NCBI RefSeq assembly: GCF_036417845.1
Contig: NC_089983.1
Location: 24,333,207 to 24,397,206 of the forward strand
Length of the DNA stretch: 64,000 nt
Direction: 5' to 3'
Origin: Apteryx mantelli
Lineage: Eukaryota > Chordata > Aves > Apterygiformes > Apterygidae
A program made the translations under genes and the position numbers. Shown here in pieces: positions 49,601-63,703 of the stretch. The notes under the pieces are model-generated. The model was given only the letters and a program-made list of their open reading frames with translations. It did no database searches and had not been told where the DNA came from. Numbering within the stretch: position 1 is the stretch's first letter; every line of letters begins with the position of its first letter.

Positions 49601-52600
49601 GTGACAAGAATTTTCTGAATAATGATGTTGTACTGGGTTGGCTGATCAGCATTTAAGTTGAATCAGCTCTTGAATTGGAATTAAAGAATGGACATGCCCT
49701 TCTGTTATATCACCTAATTTTTTTTTGACTACTAAATGTAATGCCAGGCTCTCAAAAATAACCTACTTAAAGAAGAACTTAAAAGATATGTCTATACCTT
49801 AAATTTTAGCAGTTAAAAAAAGAAAACTTGAATGTCCCTATCAGCACTTATAGTCCAAAAACTTCTAGTTTTTGGAAATGTGTATATTTTTTTCTCCACT
49901 GACTTGTCAAAAACCTGCTCAAGAAAACTAGGGAAGCAGTTAAATTTGAATGAGTAATTACTCTCATTTATTTATTGAAGAAAGCTGAAATATACCCAGA
50001 CACTCAGCAATAAGAAAAGCATATACATATTTGATTTTTACTGTGGAATTTCTCCATATGAAAAGACAAGTCAGACATTGACTACACATGCAATCTTAAT
50101 CAATCACATGTGAAAACTGTATTCACACCTGATTCACGTCTGTAACATGTTTTTCTGCACAGTTTAACAACTCCTTTTGAATTCCTTTTAAATTTGCCCT
50201 TAATAAAAGCATGATTCAAAACACTTCATGGGATACAGGACTTAACCTGTCTCTTAGCTACTTAGCCTACTAGTTACATCTTCGACATAACTTTCAGAAT
50301 TAAAAAGCACAGTCTAAATACAAGACACATTTGCAGGACAACATTCTATAGATATTTATTGGCTTTGAGTAAAAATAGACTCACCACTCAGTCCAAAATA
50401 AATTATAGCATACTTCCCCAGCTAGCCCACGGTACCTCATTAGTTTTGAATGATATTTCCATTCAGTTTCTTTTAATCTTATTTAGTAATGATTACTTAC
50501 TGGAAAAAACGATATTGCATATTCAGATTCACGAACAGTCAATATTGCATAGTTATGGTGGTCTTTAACATTTAGAATATCTTAAATATTTAATAAGCTA
50601 ATAAGGACTCAAGGAACCATTTGTCTTTTTATGTTGGGTAGGCAAAAAATCCTGTGTATCATCACATCAGAACAGATTTTTGTACCAGCAGTGAAGCTTG
50701 AAGCAGCTTTATGTGGGCAACTACTTCAGCTGAGTCAGGACGAAATCTTGTCAATAGCTGCCTACACCGTCTCACTTCACCACACCACAGCGCCTACATG
50801 TTTGTGGTTAAGAAGTATCATCTGTCTCTTGGTTAGATTAAATTTTAATATAAAATTGACTTCCATACTTAGAGTAGTAGCTTTTATGCTAAATTAGATG
50901 TCAAAAAAGGGTAGTGCTGCCTCACAGGCCTCTCTTACACTAATCTGTTCCCCAAGGTGTTTGTGGGTTGTTTTTTTCTTCTAACCAAATAAGTAGTGAC
51001 AAGTAACTTTTCATACTTATGCACAGTAATTTTGCTGAATAACTGTCATTGAGAAAAGGTAGATTTGTTCAGCAAAGCATTCAGAGCCAAAGTAGGGATC
51101 CCAGCTACATAAATGTGAGACCAGACTTAAATTCCACTAAAAGAATTGTTTAGCTGAGAGTAAGCTTTCAGCATGCTACCTGGCACTGAGCATCTGTTCA
51201 GGTAAGATCAAATGTGTACTCTGCAGCATCAAAAAATGCATTGCCATTCATGAAAAAAGTGCTTTTCCTTCATTTGCTGTTGCTTCCATTCAGGTTGCAT
51301 TCCAGACTGTTTGAACACTTGTTCTTTTCTTTATCATGCCAAGAAACAATAAAACCCCCTAAATTCTCCTCCAAAACATACTATTTGCTACTATGCTTTA
51401 ATTTTAAATAAAATGTAATCAAGATTTAAGGACTGAACAATTCACAAGAAAATATAATGGAAAAATTCTACGTACTGTTGCTTTTCTAAGAAGATGTCTG
51501 GTAATTTTTTTTCCTTCACTTTCATGCCTCTTTTTTTTCCCCAAGTTTATTAGAGAACATCAGGAGCCCATTTTCCTTAAACCCTCTCACAAAACTTTAG
51601 AAACATACTGCAAGCTCCCTTTAACCATAAAAAGCAAGGTGAAGGGAAAAAAGCAAAAGGCTCTTACCAGCTGTAGTATGAAGATAAAACTGGGAACTGT
51701 CAAAAAGAAAATTATCTTCTCTGAGACTGCAGTAGGTAGCTCCTGCCAGATTTAAAGGAACTGTACAGAGTCATGTGGGAAAAGTTTTATAAAAATAATC
51801 CTGCAGTGAAGAAGGTTATAAAGGAAGAGGATGATGACTCTGAGAAGCAGCTGTTTTAGTGTTATCGCTGCCAATATCACCCACCTATATAAAATCAATC
51901 TGTACAATGATATTTTAAATTGTGAGATCAATGGACAATTCACTTAACTAGTTACAAACAATTCCTTCAAGAATCGTATTCTGAAGTGATTGGGATGGTT
52001 CTTATATTAATAAATCAGAACACAGATGACAGCAGTTTAAACAGTGTACATTGAGATTTATTAGAACAAGCACTAATAGCAGCAGTGTACAGAGTGATGG
52101 AGACAATGTACTGTATGCACTGAACAATAATAATTATACAATTGCACTTCTTCAGAGATCTATTAGAAAATGCTTTTCAGTAAACAGTTTCCCAAATCTA
52201 GCATTGTTTGGATTTGCCTCTGAGGAAAAAAATACAAAAAATATGCTTTTTGTTTTTTGGTAAGGCATTAGCAACATTCATTGGCAGGCTAAACAAGTCA
52301 TTTGTACATGCATTATCCAATTACATTGCAACAGGTAAAAGAGCATCATGTTTCCTCAAAAACTAGAATTGAGTGTGTGTTTTTTGACACAATATCCAGG
52401 TAAATCTGGCTCAGCCTGAAGGAAACAGGTGGCATTTTTTGTTACGTTTTAGAGCACAACAAACTACAAGATAGCCAAGTTCACCTTCATTTCCTAACAG
52501 AAGCCGTAGGACCTCCCTCAGCTGAAGCTGGCATTATGGGTATTGTGTATACCACATACTTCACTGGAATAAATTCTTAATTAAATGAATTTCTCTTGTT

Positions 52601-55600
52601 TATTATTCCCCCCACTACCGCCTCCTCAAATCATGTGGCCAACAGATGCTCCTGTTGCCAAAGGACCGAAATCAACATCCGCTACCGTATGAGTTTGTTA
52701 TTTGTTGCTTCGGAGGTAGTCAGTGCGAGGCCTTATCTGCATTCAGCATTACTACAACAGGATGTTCAAAACCAGCTCACTAGTGCAAAGACACAGAGTG
52801 CTTGTGCTGCAGCTGCATTATGTGGGAACTTAAACTGTTTTCGTACTGCTCCTTCCTGGCTAACAGACAGGCTCAATCTCTGAAGTAGCCAGAGAACTTG
52901 ATATACCAAAAAAAGCAATTCTGCATGTGCTAAAGCCTAAAGGGAGAGAGGGGAGGCACTTTCTCACTTTCATGCTTGTTGTGGGCTTACATTAGGAGCA
53001 TGCTCTTAGCTGGCCACCCCCCTCTTGGCAAATCAGAAGGACAAGTCAGAGTCTCCTTCTCTCACTGGCACACAGCACTAGCAAACCTCACTCTGGGCTG
53101 GCACCATCCTGCGGGAAAGCTCGGGAAAACAGAGATAGGAATTGCAAATGGTATTACAGTTAAGCTTGCCAGAGTAAGACATGTTCTCATAAATTCAGTC
53201 ATTGATGTCATCTTCTGTTCTTTCTTACAAATATCATACATAATTGAACTTTACAGAGAAGTGAAGTTAACCGACTTTTAAATACTACAAGAACAAGGTC
53301 CCAAAATGCAAGAGAGGCAAAGGAAAGTCAAATATATTAGCTCTAACTGGCAAGCAGTCAAACCTATCGTACGTCAGGCTTTTAACTTCCATGAGGCAGT
53401 GAGCTTTTAAAATGAAGCGTAAGCATAACTAGTTGAATACCTAGGCCTGACTGTTTATATCAGGCCTAAAGCTGAAATACAATTTTGGCAACTAGATCAT
53501 CCACTCACATGGAAGCTCACTGATTTCAGTGGAGACCCAAAAGGAGCTCAGCCTCATCTGTATAGATGCTCACTTGTTTAAGGATGTAAGGATTAAAAAT
53601 TAAGTACTATAAAGCCTGGTATAACCATTGTTTTGGCTTCTTAGGAATGTCAGTTTTGAGCCTTTTTATTTAACATTAATATCAGCATCTTTTCAACTGC
53701 ATTCAGTGAGACTGTTTGCAATGTGTATGTTTAAGTACATATTGATGCCTGTGCAAGATCAGAGTCCAAGCAGAGGAAGAAGAAAAAATCTTGAGATGTG
53801 CATTGCTGATTAACTCTTGCATTTGAAATAAAAGCCTAAAGGTTATAATTTCTATTTTGCAAATCTATCTAGGTTATTTCTTAACTGTTGATGCTTAGTA
53901 ACTGTATGCCATAGAGGTGCTTTTACAGACACAATTATAGCCAGTATTTTGAACTACAGAATTAGTAAGATGTAAAGAAGAATCATCCTGAAAGTCCTCT
54001 CGAACTTGTCCAGCACAACTGCATGCATTTGCAGGCCCACAGTGAAGATCAGGATCTTCTTTTCTTTTTTATGTTAAATTACTGAATGTAGTATGAAAGA
54101 TTACATTTACATTTTTAAAAACTGCAATACTTTAAATAGTTTATACAGTTTTCAAAACACAGATTTGCAAATCAACTGTATTTTCTATTGAGTTACTTAT
54201 AAATTATGGCACTGACTTTTTTTTTAGTATCCTTTCCTTTTTCATGTCCTTATGGAAGTCCACAATGAACTTCTGAGCACAAAACAAAGTGCTACAGGTG
54301 AGGTTTAATACTACAGTACTCAAAAAATATTGTTTTTTGCAACATCTGGATAGTTGGGCAATGATACATACTTTTCTTTCCCTCAAGTAACAGTTTTCTA
54401 TTGCTTTCAAATAATAGAAAAATTCTTGTCTGGTGCATCAAGGCGCACAGACCCTTTGCAGTTACAGCCTATTTTTTCCCTCTAGAATAGTCATTGCCTA
54501 TCTGGTATTTAAAAGCAGCAGACTCTACATGTTAGCCTTCTAGAAAGAAACTGCATTATCTGCCTTTAAATTTCATCTTAAAAAGTGTGAAGCGAGTTTC
54601 TGTATATATTTCTAGATGGTATTACAGCACAACCCCATTGGAAAGATTCTGAAGATCTCCTTTTACAAGGATGCCATGCACAGAGGTGTACAAAAAAAGC
54701 AATAGATTTGGGTTTCACTGAGCACAGGGACATGGACAATCACCAGAGAATGCTCTTTTTGCTATTTATGCTTTCACTTTCTGGCCTGCTAAAGGGCTGT
54801 TTACCATCTATAACTAAATGCCATTAAAACTAATGAAGCCCAGTAAGGCAATATAAGTTGACTACTAATCTAAACCTTGCTTTTATATGGCATTCTAAAA
54901 GACTTGATCAGGGTACAAATACTGGAATTTACTACACTTTACATCTGTGTGCATGGGATCTAATCTCACCAAAAAAGTGTGACATTATTCCAAATTCATG
55001 TTAACTGTGCAAAAAAGAGAGAAAATATGAAATGTTATGCTGTTGAAATGTTCAGAAAACATAATCCACCAAACATAATTATACAAAGGGAAGTAGATAC
55101 AGGCTCTAAGAGGAAATCTTGATACTGGTTAAAAAAAGAAAATATCTTAATCTCCTAATATAGAACTATCATAATGATATCTCTGGATGTCCCAATAGTT
55201 TATTTTATGATAATTTAAGCATCATAAAATTAAATGCTAAATACAGCATCCTCTTCAGACAATCTAGTAGTAACAGTTAAAGAGCAAGCAATTTGCCATG
55301 TGTTTTGGTGAAGGAAAAGATTTGTGACATCAGATGCCAACAGCTTGATTTCTTGCTGGTTTTACAGTACGTAATGTAGGCACAAATCAACATACAAAGA
55401 AAGCAAAGAATTCCATCCAGAAAAGCCCACTGATATCTCTTTTTGGTCCAAGGATGAAATTTTAGTGAATGAGCATTATAGGTCTGCCTTGCTCTGAGAG
55501 CTGGAGATTTAGCAAGATCTGAGCATTAGCTGCAAAACAAAGGAACCATTCTTCATGTTTGTGAAGCTCTAAACATTGTTTTATTTTTAAACTCAGACTT

Positions 55601-58600
55601 GGCACGTAATTAGTTCTTAGTGAGGAATGAACGTTTGAAAATAATTAGTTTAGAAACAGTTCTAAAGGAACAAGAACAGTGCTTCTGCTAATTAGAGTGA
55701 AAGCTTAAGTAAGCTAGAAGTTGCCATCTTTGAATTTATGCCTGCATACCAAAATACACACACCAGCATTTATTTCTCAGTTCATAGTCAGGTCTTGCTT
55801 GAGCCTCAGATGAAAATAAAATTTACTGCAGAATTACTACAGTGATCTGAATATGCTCTACTACATTTCAAGCACTAACAGATACCAGTAACACTTATTT
55901 CAAAAATTAAATAGACCCAATTCCTAACCTCCTATTGAAATGATAGTTTTCATTGTCTTGACTTCAAGATAGATTACTGATGCAGATTAAATATACTTAT
56001 GTATAATTTATTACTGACAATGTAGTCTCAAAGCATTTTTAAAACATATTAAGCAAATGCAAAGATAATTGCAGATCTCATCTGAATTCATTCAACAGAG
56101 TTAAAAAAACCTATCCAGAATTCTCCTTTACCTGGCAAAAACTGAGGATTAAACTAACATTAGCTTGGTTAATATTAATTTCACATTCCTTGCCCAGGTA
56201 AATTTAACAAAGGAAGAGAGAGAATATCCAACACAGGATTACAAGACAAGAAATCTTTACTTAGACTCCTGGCTCTGCCACTGTCTGTCCTCCAAGGACC
56301 TGACAAGGCAACCCTGGGCTACAGTTGCCACAAGTGTAATGCTACATATTAATTCAGTTTAAAAGAAAGACGTTGTGCATGTGGCTAAATTGACTGGCCC
56401 AAGGAGCAAGTACCTCAAGGAGTCAAGGAATCATTCTAGTTGAACACTTATCCCTGTAAGTACTGCTCTTTCATAGCACTTGCATCATTAGGATGCTCAG
56501 GGCATAAAAGATTATGTTACCCACTCCTGCTTTTTGAAGGAATCTCCTCAACTCTTTCCTTTTTGCATCCCTAACGATTGGGGCCAGCAAGATTAGAGGT
56601 TCACATAAGATATCCCAAACACAATTATCCTCTTTCACTAATGCAGACCATTACAAGTAGCAATAAACATGGAAATATCTTTTAGTGTTTCATAGGAGAC
56701 AACATCTGGATCATTCCACAGGGAGTATAAATAGGCAGTTTTACCATATGTCCAGAATATGCAAGACAGACTATATTACACAGTGCTGATTATATATTCC
56801 AATTTTATGGTTCCCTTATTTATAAAATAAGTAATTCTATTTGTTCACATTACCACCATACCTTCGGCCAAACCCTCTCTACAGACATTTTTATTCATAA
56901 AAGGAATAAAAGCTTCCTTTCACGTTCAAAATTCATTCTGAGCAAATGTCACTAATCCTCCATTTTTCCGTGTTGTCATTGATCAGTGGAAAGTAAAAGG
57001 GTATTAACATATCCAGCCTGAAACTGGTTTAACAGCTGCTCTGACATCCCAATTAATAAAGGCTAAAAAACTCTATTTTTTAATAACTTTATGCTACTGA
57101 GAACTGCTGTATCTAGCTTCATGGCTCTCCATTGTAGTCTCTCTCTCCTTTTCCTTTTTTGAGGTTTGTCAAAGATCATAGGGGAGGGAAAAACATTTTT
57201 AAAACATGACGGGTTATAATACAACAAAAGTTGACAAAGAAGGAGATAGGCATGTAAAACACCTACATGTGTATTAAACCCACTTTTTAAACCTGCAAGA
57301 CACCATATAAAAAATCCTTTTAAGAAAAGTTTTATAAAGACATTTTGCAATTTAGAAGACGTAATTTACACAAAAGTTAATGAACATCGAAGCTGTTTCA
57401 CATTCTCTAGTTTAAAGAGTAAAGAATGCATTACCTTTTGTAAGTAGACCCCTTACAGCATATAATACAAAAAGAAAATAAACTGCTTTAAATAATCCAT
57501 TTCTTTGAGTTTACTCAGATTTGTAAAATTCTTGTGGATGCCATTCAGTATTCTGAGGGAGTGCAGGGAGATAGCCTCCCTGGGAATAATTAAATCTTTA
57601 TTAGCACATTTAGTCTAGATTTTTCTGTTAAAAAACAAAAACAAAAACCACAAGCCCCTCCCCCCACACACACCTCTCTCCATGAAACTCACCTTCATCT
57701 TCTGAGTGATAGAGGAATTATAACAAAAATAAGCAGGTATGGTAAAATAGAAAATTAAACTACTTTTTATACTAAACATACTTCTGCAATTTTGAGCAGA
57801 TTAACAAGAACATTTAGTCGCAACTGCATCCCTGACCATCATGATTTTTATCACTATGCACTTAAAAGAATAAATTCAAGTTTTGTACAATTTTGACGTT
57901 TATTACTTAATGACAGACAACAAGAAAACTAGAAAATATTTTCAGCCCCAATATTTTCAGCTGCTAAGACAAGCAGTTAAGACACAGTTAGTTTTGCTAG
58001 CTTTCTCCAAGGTCTGTGTGTAGCACATCCTGACTGGCCAGGGCATTCTAATATTTCTTACACATTTTTGTCAATATTAATCTTTTTTCTTTAGCTGGGC
58101 CAAACTCTCCTTAACTTAACACCTCCTGTCATTTTAGTATATGAATACACATACCTTTTTCCTTCAAAGGCCTTATTAATTTCAGGTAGATTTAATTTAA
58201 AAATTCTCCTTTTGCTTTCATTATGCATCTCCAGTGTTAGTAGTAATACCTGAAATAGAGTTAATTCCTCCTATTACCACTGTGGCCAATGGCACTTTAA
58301 ACAGCTAATGTTGATCTCAACACCAGGCAGAACTCCAGAATCCTTTAAAACAAGGAGACAATACAAACCTTCCCTAAATTAAGAGACCTTGTTAGCAAAA
58401 ACAAATTTTGCAAAACTAAGAGACCATCAGCATGTTCAGCCTTCTCAAGCACTGTGTGAGCACACGGGAACTCCCCACCCTTCCAGAGCATTTCTAAAAA
58501 TTCAAGTCTGGCAAGAAATCCTACGTGCGAGCCTGCTTTGCCCTGGGCCCCGCTCTCCCTGGTTTGAGGAAGAGAAAAGCCCATGTTATTTCTATGGCAA

Positions 58601-59639
58601 ACTGTGCAAGATGCCTGGCCTCCGTGCCACAGGCTACATTCAGAGCAGATAAAGAAGGGCAGAGCCTGGAAGCAAACTCATCACACAGTGCGGGTGCAGC
58701 AGGCTCAGCACTGGCTCCTGGGCATACTGCTCTAGGGAAGAGTATGCCTTAAGGTTTGCATGATTTGTTTCCGTGAAGCTCTGACAGTGTTCAGCAGGAA
58801 ATCAAGGGCATCTTTTAAAACTGTATCGTGTGTACCTACTGCATACTTGACATATGCCTAGTATGCGCTATTCAAATAAAAACCACAAATGCCATAAAAG
58901 CTAATTCAGAGTCAAAAGTTCAAAATGAGAGAAAATGCAAAACATTATTTGTAAGATGAAGAGTGTACTATATTGGGAGTTTACTTCTAAAGCCAAATGC
59001 AAACATATTTATTTCATGCAACTTATACTAGAATGAGTAGCTAGATGACTTTTTAGTCACAGTGAGACTGTATGAAAATAAACTCATTCAATTTGTATCT
59101 CTCAGTGAAATGATAACTTCTAATATGCAGAAAAATCTGCCATCTTGTTAACAGAGATTAAAAATAGGAATGAAGCTATTTAAGTCTCTATTAAGACATT
59201 ACCTTTGATGATAATAGCTAGTATTATCCTATTATATCCTCAGTACCAGAACAGGGAACAAACTAAGGTATGCTGGTAAAATATTAATAGAAAGCACCAT
59301 TTGCCATTGTGGATAAAGCATAAGGTTTACGTATTTCATATAGAAATGAATTTTGAAAAAAGGCATTTGAAAGCATAGGATACCTTTTTGTAGTCCAAGT
59401 TAGAAATTTTAACAGCTGATGGTTTTTTAAATGTCAGATGGTTTGCACTCATTCTCCTCACCTACCAAACCTAGAACAATAAAACCTACAGAGCAGAGAA
59501 GTATTTTTTATGCCTTTCAAAAGAAAATACTGCGTGGGTGAATGGAGCGAGACAGGCTGAAAACTGCCCGAGTCCCCGTGCTCCAAGGGCGGGACAGCTG
59601 CCTTACCCCTGCTGGCACCAGGAACGGAGACGGTGCCAC

Positions 59640-59875
59640 AGGGTCGACTCCGGGCCCTACGCCATTCAACATCACCTGTGACCTGCGCGAGGACGTAGAT
59701 GGCAGCCTCACAGCTTCACAGATTACCTTAAATTAGGAGGATCAGGCAATATGCCAAATGGCAGAGCTCTGACCGGAAGAATCTTCCTAAACTTGAGAAC
59801 TGGGCCAGAAGACACTTCATGAAGTTCAGTACAGAGAAGCGCAAAGCTCTGCACCTGCACGTGATACAGTGCAGG
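59640..59875 (+). mobile_element. Decayed CR1 LINE fragment (internal reverse-transcriptase region)
   Basis: This looks like the internal CR1 segment around the GPxLFNIxxxDL reverse-transcriptase motif (here GPTPFNITCDL). It is followed by the stretch that reads TTCATGAAGTTCAGTACAGA then AAAGCTCTGCACCTG in the expected order. The copy is interrupted by indels and lacks the CR1 3' tail. The locally high GC of 59540-59720 may be partly explained by this fragment; the part before about 59640 is not identified. Confidence 0.7.
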
Positions 59876-62724
59876 TGCTCTTTCAAAGTTGTTCAAAAAT
59901 TACAGTTTGGCTAGAAGCCCCCAGACCTGTCTTCTGTTAAGAAAAATGTGTCAGAAAATATGCCATTATGTCCCCGCAGGTGGCAGGAAAAAAATTAATA
60001 GAAGATTTTGCACAGAATCCAGAGAATTCTGTACTAAAAGAAAATGCTTTATGGTATATTTGTTAGTACATTTAGAATTCTGACAAAGAAAAATACCATT
60101 TTGTGATGCATTGTTTTGTATTTCTTCTAGTTATTAATTCACTAATTTAACATTCAGTAAATTTAAAGAGCGCCTTCAATAGCAAGATTTATCATACCAC
60201 AGATTTTTTTAATTCTAAAAATGTTAATGCTATTCTTCTTTAAATGAGTATCAGATAAACAGTTGTAAAAAATAATTAAATCAGTGATAGCATCTTTAGG
60301 TTCACCAAGTTTCAGTTTGCACTGCAAAGAATGGCATTCACAAACCACTAGCAGAACACTGTAAAACTTAATACCTTATCTCTGTATTTAAATTAAGATC
60401 CAACTTTCAAAAAAATTGAGGACATGCAGCTTCTGGCTCTCAAATGTACACTCAGTCATGCACAAATAACACTTTTTAATGGCACGGTGAACCCACACAG
60501 AGGGACTGGAACATGAGGGGCGCAAATGTTTAATAATGATATATGTAAGGAAATGGATAGAATAATTAATTGCCATTTTGCACACAATGTGTAGATTTGA
60601 TTCATAGTGTAATGCCACTGAAGTAAGTAGGATGAAGTTAACCTAATATGATTAAAAAACCAAAATTGATATATTTTCATTTTCTTATAATAACCACTGA
60701 AGAACTCTAAAAGAAATCAGATTTGGTTCAACTAGAAAAGAGAATGAGATTTTTTTTGAATAATTCAAGATTTTCTCTGGAACAAATCCTGTTAATCTGC
60801 ATAAAGTTTTTATATCAAGTATTCATAAGCAATATTTAGTATTCAAAATTCTCTAAGTTCTACCCAATATTTTCTTTAGGCTTTCATATTTTTCCTTATA
60901 ACTGTGGGGAGAAAGTGGAATTCATTGGTAGCTAGTCGCTCTCCTATACAAGCAAGGGGGAGAACTAAATGCATATAAAATAATCACAGTAATCTTAGCT
61001 CTGTAAGGACCTGACTCTGCAAAATGAACAGGCATGCAGAGAGCTGGGTATGTGTGGTACTCCACTGAGAATTGTTCAAGCAGCTCTCCTGGCAGGATCA
61101 GACATCTATCTGAATTTTTATTTTATTTTATTTAGTCTCAGTATTAGAATATATCTTAAACAGAAAAATTTAAGTGCACTACGTATGCTATGTACATGAA
61201 AGACAGTATATATGTAAGAAATCTAGCCCGTCATCAGTACCTGAATGTATAATATATGCATAAATGGACAACTGAATCATACCATGTGAAATGCATTTTT
61301 TTCCTAATAAAACTACTTTTTTTTCTTTTAGTAAAATCTGCCCTCCTACTGTTTAGTGCTTCAGAGATTATCAGATAGAAAGTGCCAGGCCTCCTCCCTT
61401 ACATATTAATTGAGGCATAGCAACACATAAGAGACTTGATTCTGAATCAAAAAATATAGAATCACTTTATGAAAAAAATGTAAAATATACTTTTGCATAA
61501 ACGCTATTTTGGCAACACAAGAAGAAGTTGTTAGCTACAAAGCATGGGAGCCTCTGCTCTACTCTCACATATAAATTTAGACAAGAAAAGTGGACGAGGA
61601 GAAAACAGAGCCAGTAAAGTATATGGTCTGTGTGGCAGAAATTATTAGTTGTGTTCACAGTACTATCCAGCTTCTGGAGAGAAGCCAGAGACTTTCCTAT
61701 GAAATGTTTCTGTGCTTTTAACACTGTTGCAAAGCTTCAGGGAATTCTAATTGTATAAACAGGGGGAAATGAGATATGCTGTGAAGCTATGTCAGATCAG
61801 TGTGTAAATGATGATCACATCTCAGCCTCAGTCATTTAGAATATGAACTTTCTGACTAGCAATTCAAATGCATTTATCAAAATTGTCTCAAATTTAACCA
61901 GTTAGTAGTTTCTTTTCAGTCTGATTATACAGTCAGCTTCCCAAAGCTAAAGCAGGTACAGTAGATCTCCTTCCTCTGAAATACAGTTAGATGCTTGGCT
62001 GTCTTTTGATTTTAAATAATACAGGTTCTCCAATATTTATACAATAAAATCCTAGTGCTTTAAAAATCTGCCCTCCACACAAGCCCAAGCATACACATTT
62101 TAAAATGACTTACTATACTTCTTCATATTTTGTTTAAGGCATGAACAATGGCATATGACCGGGAACAGCTTCCAGAAAAGCATGTCTTATGTCTTTTTGA
62201 CAAAGGTCAGTCCAAGCACATCACACCAAAGGACTAACCTAAAGCCAGAAATGACAGTGTTGTAACCCAAGAGCTTTTAACAAAAATAGTTGAAACAAAA
62301 TGGATTTTTTCCATTTTTTCTTCCTTTTTTTTTTTTTCATTTAAATTACATTACTCTTAATGTCTGTTTAAAGCACCGGTTGCAGTTTTCCATTTAACAC
62401 CTCTTCCAAGTGACTTTGGATAATTCTTTTGCTTCTTTTGTTCTGAATTTTCAGTGTATGAAACTTTAGAAGGTTTTTATTTGTTTCTTTTTCTCTCTTT
62501 TCTTTCTTTTTTTTTTTAATGGCTGCTGCAAAATTAAAAAGATCCAGAAGTGGTCAGGGGCCTGGTCTAATGCACTTTCAAAAGTCCTTTATAAAGATGA
62601 ATATAAATGTAAATGATAGATTTTTCCGTAGACCCACAAACCACGCTTAGCTATAAGAAACATATTGTGCATAGTTATTTTTTTCTTCAGAGTGTGATAT
62701 GTTTACTAGATCTACATTGTCAGT

Positions 62725-63703
62725 TTACCAGAGTATGGGAATTTCTACTTTACTAAAGCCAGGATCCTTTCGCAGTTCCCAGTAGGTGTCATTGGTAACC
62801 CAGGCTTCTCTTTGATTAGCATCCATAACTTTCCTGCAGGAAAAGACAAACAAAAAAAATCCCCAAACAAACAAACAAAAAAACCCCAAAACCAAAAACA
62901 CACAAAAAAACAAAAAAGAACCAAAAAAACAAAAAAGAGAGAGAGAGAGAAAGAAGTTCTGACCTTAGATCTCTGCACTTTTACAGTATGAAATCAAATT
63001 CCTTGCCTCTGATCTAAGCCCAACACAGAATCTGATTTCATATTTTAAAGGACACAAGAACAGTCAGGGGTTTAAAAATAAATATCAATCCCTGGCTTCT
63101 GTCTTAAATGAAAGATCTAGAAAGTAGCCAAACTTGCAAACCTACTGTCTGAGCTGTGTAAGCAGGTCCTACAGCCACATGAAGCCATTTTGGCCTTAAC
63201 AGATTCTGGTTTTGTTTAGTGGATCACCCAAAAGATCTGGCTTGCAGAATACAAGCCTTTTACCATTTATACTGTTTGTCTCCTCTGCACTTTGCTCATC
63301 TTCCACCAAAGAACTGCATCAAGCACTTTGAATGTTTTCACTTTTCACTCTTGGTTCCCCACACTAACATCAGGCTACTGATTAACATCGTATCTTTGAT
63401 GACTAGGTATTAAATATATATATATATATGTATATACACACACACACTTATGCACAAAAATTGCCATTTTCCAGGCTTTCATGTCTGAACAGACTACACT
63501 GGTGGTAATTCATGTAGTACTTTGTCCAGGTGCTCTAGAGAAAACAAATAGAGACTTATTACTGAAATGAAAAGACTCACTTAAAAAATTTAGGTACATA
63601 TTCGATGCTGTTTTCTTCCATGTATCGCCTCCGACTTCTCTGGAGCTCCTCTATTCTTTGTTTTTCTGTTGCTGCTGCTTCTACATTTCCTTCTTCCAGA
63701 AGC
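62725..63703 (-). CDS. OSBPL6: OSBPL6 / ORP6, last two coding exons (5' partial)
   Basis: Exons on the minus strand are 63581-63703 (123 nt) and 62725-62833 (109 nt, ending TAA). The splice sites are GT/AG and the split AAG codon joins in frame. They encode about 77 residues: a charged helix (EEGNVEAAATEKQRIEELQR) followed by RRRYMEENSIEYVPKFFKKV and the terminal block TNDTYWELRKDPGFSKVEIP ending ILW. This is the end of the oxysterol-binding-related (ORD) lipid-transfer domain. The ANQREAW segment and the gene's place next to PJVK point to OSBPL6 rather than its paralogues OSBPL3 and OSBPL7. The rest of the gene lies to the right of the window, and 63704-64000 is its intron. A T-rich low-complexity tract precedes the last exon's acceptor. 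Confidence 0.92.
62845..62955. repeat. AAAC/AAAAAC-rich low-complexity tract ending in (GA)n
   Basis: About 110 bp consist almost entirely of A and C on the plus strand, then GA repeats. On the minus strand it reads as a T/G-rich then CT-rich tract directly upstream of the last OSBPL6 acceptor at 62834-62835, so it doubles as an expanded polypyrimidine tract. Confidence 0.85.
63414..63448. repeat. Compound (AT)n(AC)n microsatellite
   Basis: An AT run passes through GTATAT into an AC run, in the OSBPL6 intron between its last two exons. Confidence 0.9.

Larger units (their letters stand above)
40976..62724. other. Gene-poor PJVK-OSBPL6 interval (21.7 kb)
   Basis: I see no exon I can assign. 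The left end should contain the PJVK promoter and 5' exon, but no CpG island is present. The right end must contain the OSBPL6 3' UTR on the minus strand. PRKRA occupies this position in human, and I found none of its double-stranded-RNA-binding-domain motifs. Contents noted: a poly-A/GA run at about 43604-43641, a stretch with raised GC and purine content at about 46770-47120, another stretch of higher GC at 58440-58760, and a decayed CR1 fragment at about 59640-59875. Short ORFs such as those at 52596-52883 and 58345-58752 resemble chance ORFs. Confidence 0.6.

Noticed and set aside
52596-52883. 95-codon plus-strand ORF with an Ala-rich end
   Set aside because: No recognisable domain, no splice or start context that stands out, and ordinary AT-rich surroundings.
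59542-59736. 64-codon plus-strand ORF in a GC-rich block
   Set aside because: Its second half overlaps the CR1 reverse-transcriptase-region fragment, so it is a relic rather than a gene. The first half is unexplained but has no gene features.
62725-62978. Minus-strand ORFs extending upstream of the last OSBPL6 exon, with Phe/Leu-rich starts that look like membrane segments
   Set aside because: The hydrophobic part is translation of the T-rich intronic simple repeat. The exon begins at the acceptor at 62834.
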